Shown: positions 1 to 4,103 of the stretch, one piece after another
Numbering within the stretch: position 1 is the first letter of the stretch
How the letters are laid out: every line of letters begins with the position of its first letter
Assembly (NCBI GenBank): GCA_900549855.1
Contig: URPS01000066.1
Span: 1-8,143 of the forward strand
Direction: 5' to 3'
Length of the DNA stretch: 8,143 nucleotides
DNA from: an uncultured bacterium
GTDB taxonomy: Bacteria > Cyanobacteriota > Vampirovibrionia > Gastranaerophilales > Gastranaerophilaceae
Notes under the pieces: generated by a model
Seen by the model: only the letters and a program-made list of their open reading frames with translations
Database searches by the model: none
What the model was told of the DNA's origin: nothing
Translations under genes and position numbers: made by a program

Positions 1-30
1 GGATAAAGGGGTATGATTTTCGGGCATTGA
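1..30. repeat. 30-bp terminal direct repeat, left copy
   Basis: These bases are identical to the last 30 bases of the window (8114-8143). The repeat begins GGATAAAGGGG and ends in the middle of a palindrome. Perfect identity of both sequence ends is what a circular molecule gives when an assembly runs past its own start; a true direct repeat flanking a cargo segment would look the same. Confidence 0.9.
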
Positions 31-42
31 AATGCCCGAAAA
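17..42. repeat. perfect 12-bp inverted repeat (palindrome)
   Basis: TTTTCGGGCATT (17-28) and AATGCCCGAAAA (31-42) are exact reverse complements around the two bases GA, so 26 bp can form a cruciform or hairpin. It is not followed by a T tract on either strand, so it is a poor intrinsic terminator. The end of the 30-bp terminal repeat falls exactly at its centre. A second, imperfect hairpin follows at 44-53/57-66 (GCCGTCCGGC against GCCTGTCGGC). Role unknown; origin, recombination site or protein-binding dyad are possible. Confidence 0.85.
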
Positions 43-185
43 CGCCGTCCGGCAACGCCTGTCGGCTTTCCAATTCGTAATACTTTTGCGTATGATTCCA
101 AATTCGTATGCAGTTGAGGGCGTTTATCGCAGAAAATCAAGGCTTTTGCGTATTCACTTGAGTGTTGCAGTATGATGATTAAAAA

Positions 186-275
186 ACAAGCTATTTTGAC
201 AACGCTGTGAGCAAAAATTGACGAGTTCGCTCTGAAACAGAGTAACTCGTCGGACTTAAACTAAAAACAGCTTGT
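186..275. repeat. nested inverted repeats (three-tier hairpin)
   Basis: Outer arms ACAAGCT (186-192) and AGCTTGT (269-275) enclose a second perfect pair, GACGAGTT (220-227) and AACTCGTC (244-251), which encloses CTCTG (230-234) and CAGAG (238-242) with an AAA loop. The inner 32 bp fold into a near-continuous hairpin. There is no T tract after it, so it is not an evident terminator. It could be a structured RNA, a single-strand or transfer origin, or a binding site. Confidence 0.6.
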
Positions 276-325
276 AGGCGATTTGTGAAAGCCTGTGAAC
301 GAAAAATAGTGCAAAAATATAGTAC

Positions 326-354
326 TTGACTTCTAAAACGCATTAGCGTATTGT
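326..354 (+). promoter_or_regulatory. sigma-A type promoter for the 379-609 small ORF region
   Basis: -35 TTGACT (326-331), 17-bp spacer, -10 TATTGT (349-354). It is followed by a strong ribosome binding site AAGGAGG (364-370) and an ATG at 379 with 8-bp spacing, so transcript and translation signals are correctly ordered. Confidence 0.65.
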
Positions 355-378
355 GTGCTTGAAAAGGAGGCAAACAAT

Positions 379-609
379 ATGAAAATAACTATAAAAGCAA
401 AAGGCAAAATAAATTAAAGGAGGCAGATATAAAATCAATAAGCGTGTTGCCTTGTGGCAACGAAAAAATTATTAGAATTTGAAAACACACCTATAAATAA
501 TGAGGATATGTTTATTACAGATGTTCCAAAGGATATAGTTGAAGCAATGGCGAAACTGATATATCCCGGAATCGAAAACTATTTTGAAGAAAAGCGTAAT
601 AACGATTAA
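379..609 (+). pseudogene. small frame-broken gene (or 12-aa and 51-aa ORFs)
   Basis: A good promoter and ribosome binding site lead to ATG at 379, but that frame stops after 12 codons (MKITIKAKGKIN, TAA 415-417). A coding-like frame continues shifted by one base from 414 (LKEADIKSISVLPCGNEK and on, TGA at 480), and a third stretch in the first frame runs to TAA 607-609 (ends in NYFEEKRNND). Read together they resemble one protein of about 78 residues with two compensating frame changes. Alternatively the last part is a separate 51-aa ORF from GTG at 454; that start has no close ribosome binding site and sits inside the small hairpin GTTGCC-TTGT-GGCAAC (446-461). I recognise no family. A decayed small accessory gene is the likeliest reading; a sequencing error could give the same picture. 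Confidence 0.4.
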
Positions 610-615
610 AACGAA

Positions 616-651
616 AAGGCGGGTAGCAAATTGCTACTCGCCTTAATTAGT
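616..651 (+). terminator. intrinsic terminator after the small ORF region
   Basis: Stem GGCGGGTAGC / GCTACTCGCC (618-627 and 633-642, one G-T pair) with a 5-base loop, 9 bases after the TAA at 607-609. The T tract is weak on the plus strand (TTAATTAG). On the minus strand it is followed by TTTTCGTTTT, so it may work better in that direction or both ways. Confidence 0.6.
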
Positions 652-666
652 GATGTTCGGATAAAG

Positions 667-715
667 AAAAAAGAAACCCGAATGTATCGCCGATAATGGC
701 AAAGTTCGGATTTCT
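667..715 (-). terminator. minus-strand terminator behind the tRNA-Gln fragment
   Basis: On the minus strand AGAAATCCGAA (715-705) pairs with TTCGGGTTTCT (682-672) over 11 bp with one wobble. The loop is large and contains a GCC/GGC stem, and a T-rich run TTTTT (671-667) follows. It lies 7 bases beyond the CCA end of the tRNA-Gln 3' half, where a tRNA terminator is expected. Confidence 0.6.
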
Positions 716-721
716 CTTCTT

Positions 722-765
722 TGGCAGAGGTATAAGGATTCGAACCTTAAATGACGGAGTCAGAG
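722..765 (-). other. 3' half of tRNA-Gln(CTG); probable integrase attachment site core
   Basis: Read on the minus strand this is a clean tRNA 3' half: anticodon loop CTCTGAC with anticodon CTG (765-759), 3' anticodon stem TCCGT (758-754), variable CATT, T arm TAAGG-TTCGAAT-CCTTA (749-733), acceptor strand TACCTCT, discriminator G and encoded CCA (724-722). The match stops exactly at the anticodon loop: the bases that should form the 5' stem (ACGGA) are CGAGG, and no D arm or 5' acceptor strand is found in the window. A 3' tRNA fragment broken at the anticodon loop is the usual form of an attP (or displaced attR) site of tyrosine-recombinase elements, because integration restores the tRNA. It is not a functional tRNA gene by itself. 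Confidence 0.8.
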
Positions 766-977
766 CCTCGCAATCTTTTTTCAAAACCGCCTATTTAAGC
801 CATTTTTCAGACTTTGCGTCTCTCAAAAATCTCTCAGAATTTTATTTTTGCTTATAACAGCAAATTCGTATGAGAAATTGCGAACCTTACACTGAGGTGT
901 ATAAAGAAACTCGAAATCCGCATTATCTTTTATGGTAGGGTAGTGCATCATTTGATGACGAACAATATAAAAGCTCA
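766..977. other. non-coding stretch beside the tRNA-Gln fragment
   Basis: No gene with start signals is visible. TCTCTCA occurs twice 11 bp apart (819-825, 830-836), about one helical turn, which is compatible with integrase arm-type or accessory protein sites next to an attachment core. CAAATTCGTATG (861-872) repeats 99-110. No T-tract terminator for hipA is seen; only weak hairpins occur (TACAC/GTGTA near 890-903, CATCA/TGATG near 947-958). Confidence 0.3.
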
Positions 978-2222
978 TTATTCAATCGGTTTTAAGCTGA
1001 ATGCCGGCCTCATATATTCTATTGAACTTCTGCTTAGACCGTATTGTGTAGCAATTTTTTCCCAATTAGAATTTACAATGCCGATAATCTCATTAGCGTA
1101 TTCTATCGCTTCTTGTTCTTTAAGATTGTAATATGATGCAGATTTAATGGCTAAATCAGCGGAAACTCTATTATCATTTGCATCAACATTTAATGATAAT
1201 TCATCTCCGAACGGAACAGGATTTACATCATATAATGGCGACAACACCCATCCGGATTTCGTTAGAATAAATCCATGATTTCTTAAATGGTCGTCAGTAT
1301 TGTTAACTGCCATATTAAATACAATTCGTTTCCATAATTCGACAATATCTTGTTTAGGATTTGCTCCATATGATTTAAGAAATGAAACAATGTCTAAATA
1401 ACTGCTTCCGTCATCTGCATTTGCTCCGTCTGTTTTGCCAAGCATAGTCATTGCAGAAGAAAAATGAATTCTTTTTTTACCGTCTCTGTCAAAGCGTTTT
1501 ACTAAAAAAGTACTGCCTAATTTAGAAAATGTTTCAAGTTTTGACTCAGGCACATTAAGACCGCACAATTTTGCTAAATCATGAGTCACTTTTTCCCAAG
1601 CACCAATATTAGACTCATCATTTTTTGACGGAAACTTGGCTATCCAAAGACTGCCGTCGGGCGCTTCAATATTTGCCTTTGGTCTTGCACCGCCGAGTGA
1701 TGAACCGGGTTTTATCAGTTGTTTTAGCCATTTATCATTCAAAAAGTCTTCATCAATTTCATAATTTCGTGAAGCTTCTTCAAGCGTTCTCAGCGTTGTC
1801 CATGGCGGTGCCGCTACATCAGAGTCATTAGATAAAAACTCCCCGTCTTTATCAGTTTTAAATCGCAAAGCTCCCATTCGTGTTTCGTCATAAACACCAA
1901 GTAAGTAATCGCTTGTGTGAAGTTCTCGAGGCTTTCTTTTTTCTCTATCGGCTTGAATTCTCTCACGCCTATTTATCAAAGCTCTGCCCCATCTGTCAGG
2001 ACAAGAATCGGCAAAAACACCAAACTCATTTTTTGACGGAAATTGTCTGCCTGAATAAAAGAAAATGTCAGGGTCAAGTTGATAAGAGAATTTAGTTTCT
2101 TTCAACCATTCGTCAGAATATTCAAATGAATAATGCTCATTTCTTTTTGCGGTGTCAACAAACAAAGTGCCCATAAATCTTGACTCGGAAGAACTGAAAC
2201 ATTCATAAACATAAATTTCCAT
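978..2222 (-). CDS. hipA: HipA-family serine/threonine kinase toxin
   Basis: 414 aa, close to the usual HipA length. HipA toxins are protein kinases that act in the cytoplasm; the E. coli one phosphorylates glutamyl-tRNA synthetase and halts translation. The N-terminal part (about 1-120) fits the HipA N-domain. The kinase part shows a glycine-rich loop GSSLGGARPKA (173-183), a probable ATP lysine in WIAKFPS (K196), the catalytic loop NNTDDHLRNHGF (307-318) with Asp310/311 and Asn315, and the metal-binding LYDVNP (Asp332). All key residues are present, so the kinase should be active unless restrained. The start ATG at 2222 lies 3 bases after the hipB stop, and its ribosome binding site AAGGAG sits inside the last hipB codons, giving translational coupling. 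The cellular target here cannot be told from sequence. Confidence 0.92.
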   Translation of the reverse strand: MEIYVYECFSSSESRFMGTLFVDTAKRNEHYSFEYSDEWLKETKFSYQLDPDIFFYSGRQFPSKNEFGVFADSCPDRWGRALINRRERIQADREKRKPRELHTSDYLLGVYDETRMGALRFKTDKDGEFLSNDSDVAAPPWTTLRTLEEASRNYEIDEDFLNDKWLKQLIKPGSSLGGARPKANIEAPDGSLWIAKFPSKNDESNIGAWEKVTHDLAKLCGLNVPESKLETFSKLGSTFLVKRFDRDGKKRIHFSSAMTMLGKTDGANADDGSSYLDIVSFLKSYGANPKQDIVELWKRIVFNMAVNNTDDHLRNHGFILTKSGWVLSPLYDVNPVPFGDELSLNVDANDNRVSADLAIKSASYYNLKEQEAIEYANEIIGIVNSNWEKIATQYGLSRSSIEYMRPAFSLKPIE

Positions 2223-2225
2223 AAT

Positions 2226-2546
2226 TTATTTCTCCTTGTTTGAAGCCCTTTTTTTAGTTGAAATATTCAAATCTTGAAGTTTTCTGCCAAACTCATCATC
2301 TTTTGCAACTTTTAGCAAATCTCTGTCCATATTATTAAGCGCATGAAGAACGGCAGCGTAATTTCCTATTGCAACAGACGGATTGCCTTTTTCTATATTC
2401 CAAAGAGTTGCTCTGCTGATATTCGCTCTTTCGGCAACCAATTCAGCCGATATATCTCTTCTCAAGCGAGCTATTTTAATTTGTTCGCCCATCGTTTCTA
2501 ATATTTCCATAGTTTGTGGTAATAATTCAATGGATTTCTTTCCCAT
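2226..2546 (-). CDS. hipB: HipB-type XRE-family antitoxin and autorepressor
   Basis: 106 aa from ATG at 2546, which has an ideal ribosome binding site (AAGGAG, 7-base spacing). A longer in-frame start at 2597 is rejected because it lies inside the -35 box. Residues 19-78 form a Cro/C1-type helix-turn-helix domain; the turn and recognition helix include ANISRATLWNIEKGNPS (41-57). The C-terminal tail (about 85-106) is lysine-rich and probably flexible. HipB proteins bind and inhibit HipA and, as dimers, repress their own operon. Gene order (antitoxin first, toxin 3 bases downstream) and the inverted repeat around the promoter agree with this. E. coli HipB is shorter and has a different tail, so details of HipA binding may differ. 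Confidence 0.9.
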   Translation of the reverse strand: MGKKSIELLPQTMEILETMGEQIKIARLRRDISAELVAERANISRATLWNIEKGNPSVAIGNYAAVLHALNNMDRDLLKVAKDDEFGRKLQDLNISTKKRASNKEK

Positions 2547-2559
2547 AATATCGCTCCTT

Positions 2560-2610
2560 ATGTTTAATATTATAAACACAAAACGAGATAATGTCAATAT
2601 TATTAAACAT
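2560..2610 (-). promoter_or_regulatory. hipBA promoter with flanking operator half-sites
   Basis: On the minus strand: perfect -35 TTGACA (2597-2592), 17-bp spacer, perfect -10 TATAAT (2574-2569), then AAGGAG and the hipB ATG at 2546. The promoter is framed by an exact 10-bp inverted repeat, ATGTTTAATA at 2560-2569 and TATTAAACAT at 2601-2610 (plus strand). One arm touches the -10 and the other lies just upstream of the -35. HipB dimers bound at both arms would cover the promoter, as expected for conditional autorepression by the HipBA complex. Confidence 0.75.
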
Positions 2611-2621
2611 AGTTTCTGATT

Positions 2622-2789
2622 TTATGATGTGATTATGCTCTTTTGTACGAAATTATAAATAATAGCATTTTGTTGCTCAATAGCACCTTGTGTGCCGATT
2701 GTTGACTGTTTTCTAAGCGAATCAGATAAACAGACGAACTGCTGATGTTTCTGCATATTTGACGCATTTGTAGCCGCTGTGTGGGGCAT
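2622..2789 (-). pseudogene. short minus-strand coding-like remnant, unknown family
   Basis: A 55-codon frame runs from ATG at 2789 to TAA 2624-2622, ending ...YNFVQKSIITS. Its lower part (SDSLRKQSTIGTQGAIEQ and on) has protein-like composition. There is no ribosome binding site at 2789 or at the internal ATG 2756, and its upstream end overlaps the integrase relic on the other strand. It may be the C-terminal end of a gene truncated by the same rearrangement that cut the integrase. No family recognised; it could also be chance. Confidence 0.25.
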
Positions 2790-2900
2790 TCTGACATATC
2801 AGTAACCGCAAAAATCTACACGCATATGATGGATGAAATATTTGAGCAGAGCAGAAAGCAATTAGTTGAATATGTGAACGAAAAGATGGAAGAGCAATAA
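2763..2900 (+). pseudogene. C-terminal remnant of a tyrosine recombinase (integrase)
   Basis: Only about 45 codons remain, ending at TAA 2898-2900, with an in-frame TGA just upstream (2760-2762). The piece GHSDISVTAKIYTHMMDE (2784-2837) matches the last conserved block of phage and conjugative-element integrases: the LGHS motif followed by the catalytic tyrosine in IYTH. The preceding residues RICSRCV look like a damaged version of the HTFATRC box that normally lies some 15 residues further upstream, so an internal deletion is likely. The N-terminal and most of the catalytic domain (the R, K, HxxR residues) are missing, so it cannot recombine DNA. With the tRNA-Gln fragment it is evidence for a past integration module. 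Confidence 0.8.
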
Positions 2901-2936
2901 GACATAACGATATTATAAGAAATATTTGATAAAAGT

Positions 2937-2970
2937 ACACCGAACAGTTGCATTGTTCAGTGTCTTTTTT
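2937..2970 (+). terminator. intrinsic terminator behind the integrase relic
   Basis: ACACCGAACA (2937-2946) pairs with TGTTCAGTGT (2954-2963) with a single C-A mismatch and a 7-base loop, followed by CTTTTTT (2964-2970). It would stop read-through from the relic side before the SIR2-HerA promoter. Confidence 0.75.
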
Positions 2971-3025
2971 GTTATGTTAAAAACTTGTTTTTTCAAATTG
3001 TTTATGCCAATAAATATATTTGTAA

Positions 3026-3054
3026 TTGTTTTCCCTATATGCTATTATTATATT
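3026..3054 (+). promoter_or_regulatory. candidate promoter of the SIR2-HerA operon
   Basis: -35-like TTGTTT (3026-3031), 17-bp spacer, -10-like TATATT (3049-3054) lie 24 bases before the SIR2 start. The region is very AT-rich, so other hexamers could serve. No operator or regulator gene is evident nearby. Confidence 0.4.
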
Positions 3055-3077
3055 ATAACTTCAAAGAGGAGATATGT

Positions 3078-4103
3078 ATGCAAGAGTATAATTTGTATTC
3101 AGAAACAGACACAAGAAAAATAATAATTGGGAAACTACAGAGGATGTTTTCATCTTGTCAAATTAATGTATTAGTTGGTTCAGCTTTTTCCTTGCCACAG
3201 TTAAAAACATTGGAGAACGTTGAAAGTGATTTAACAGCTGCTATATTGGAGCAAGATGAAAATAAAGAATATAAAATCAAAACAAATTTTTTTGAAAAAT
3301 CAATTAAACCCATTCAAACAACCAATCCTAATGGCAATGATTTCAAGGAAAAAAGAGAATTTATTAAAACAATTACCGATATTATTGATTTAAGAGAATC
3401 TTCGGTTGTACATAAAGGCATTAATATATTTACAACAAATTACGATAACTTTTTAGAGTTATCTATTGAAAAAAACAGTATTGATTATTTTGATGGTTTT
3501 AATGGTAGAATTGGACCAGAATTTTCGACTGCTAATTTTGGTAAACATATATCAAGGCAGTCCTCACTTACAGGTAGGCTTGCAGAAAAGGTAAGTATAA
3601 ATCTTTACAAACTTCACGGATCAATATACTGGAAAGAAGATTCCGAAAAAATTGTTTTTGATGATTATCAAGAACGGTTTGAAAGAATAAAAGCTGCTTC
3701 AAACAGAAAAGATTTTCTGGATGCATACAGTAGTTTGGCAATAGTAAATCCTGAAAAATCCAAATTTAATTCAACTGTAATGAACAGTAATTACTATGAT
3801 CAAATTAGAATGTTTTCAAACGAAATGGATAGACAAAATAGCTTAATGCTTGTTTTTGGATTTTCGTTTGCTGATGAACATATGTTACAAGTTGTTGAAC
3901 GAGCCTTAAAGTCAAACCCAACATTTACAATGTTATTATTCCCGTACAACGATAAAGATCTTGAATATTTTAGAAACCATTTTAAATTTAACAATAATGT
4001 ATATTGCTATTACAAAAAGAATGATGGTTCCAAAACAATAGATAATTATGAATTAAACAATCTCAATGAACTGCTTTTGGAGATTTATAATGGAATTAAA
4101 TGA
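3078..4103 (+). CDS. SIR2-domain protein, probable NAD-consuming effector of a SIR2-HerA defence system
   Basis: 341 aa from ATG 3078, which has AGAGGAG six bases upstream; a TTG-initiated extension from 2985 lacks a ribosome binding site and overlaps the promoter. SIR2 features in order: N-terminal nucleotide-binding turn INVLVGSAFSLP (29-40), FTTNYDNFLE (118-127, Asn121 and Asp123), YKLHGSIYW (177-185, His180) and LVFGFSFADEH (258-268). Asn and His at these places are the catalytic pair of the bacterial NAD-degrading SIR2 proteins. There is no signal peptide or membrane segment, so it acts in the cytoplasm. Its stop overlaps the HerA start by 14 bases, which implies coupled translation and a shared complex. 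In the described SIR2-HerA family the two proteins form a large assembly that depletes NAD+ on phage infection and aborts phage growth. The glycine turn (GSAFS, not GAGxS) is unusual. Assignment to SIR2 is firm; the defence role rests on the gene pair. Confidence 0.88.
   Translation: MQEYNLYSETDTRKIIIGKLQRMFSSCQINVLVGSAFSLPQLKTLENVESDLTAAILEQDENKEYKIKTNFFEKSIKPIQTTNPNGNDFKEKREFIKTITDIIDLRESSVVHKGINIFTTNYDNFLELSIEKNSIDYFDGFNGRIGPEFSTANFGKHISRQSSLTGRLAEKVSINLYKLHGSIYWKEDSEKIVFDDYQERFERIKAASNRKDFLDAYSSLAIVNPEKSKFNSTVMNSNYYDQIRMFSNEMDRQNSLMLVFGFSFADEHMLQVVERALKSNPTFTMLLFPYNDKDLEYFRNHFKFNNNVYCYYKKNDGSKTIDNYELNNLNELLLEIYNGIK

Larger units (their letters stand above)
1..325. other. non-coding, repeat-rich region; candidate origin or recombination region
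   Basis: I see no credible gene here; the minus-strand frame at 191-373 lacks a ribosome binding site and reads through the hairpins. The stretch holds the 17-42 palindrome, an 11-bp direct repeat CTTTTGCGTAT at 83-93 and 143-153 (exactly 60 bp apart), copies of AATTCGTA at 72-79 and 101-108, and the nested inverted repeats at 186-275. CAAATTCGTATG (99-110) recurs at 861-872. Such density of short repeats is seen in plasmid origins and in recombinase or regulator binding regions, but no known origin motif was recognised. Confidence 0.4.

Noticed and set aside
17..42. Palindrome as an intrinsic terminator
   Set aside because: Neither strand has a T tract after the stem; the T runs precede it on both strands.
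191..373. 60-aa minus-strand ORF
   Set aside because: No ribosome binding site, reads through the nested hairpin and the plus-strand promoter, and its composition is not protein-like.
722..765. Complete functional tRNA-Gln gene
   Set aside because: The 5' anticodon stem, D arm and 5' acceptor strand are absent; only the 3' half is present.
943..2095. Plus-strand ORFs at 943-1131, 1625-1831 and 1880-2095
   Set aside because: All are antisense shadows of the hipA gene or its downstream end, with no start signals.
2383..2619. 78-aa plus-strand ORF opposite hipB
   Set aside because: Antisense shadow of a clear XRE protein and its promoter.
2722..2940. 72-aa minus-strand ORF, hydrophobic, possible small membrane protein
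   Set aside because: It is the antisense of the recognisable integrase tail and starts inside the terminator at 2937-2970, with no ribosome binding site.
2985..3077. Extended TTG start of the SIR2 protein
   Set aside because: No ribosome binding site, and the extension runs across the predicted promoter; ATG 3078 has an excellent site.
2926..3123. 65-aa plus-strand ORF
   Set aside because: Starts in the terminator region and overlaps the well-supported start of the SIR2 gene in another frame.
3800..3994. 64-aa minus-strand ORF inside the SIR2 gene
   Set aside because: Antisense shadow; no signals.
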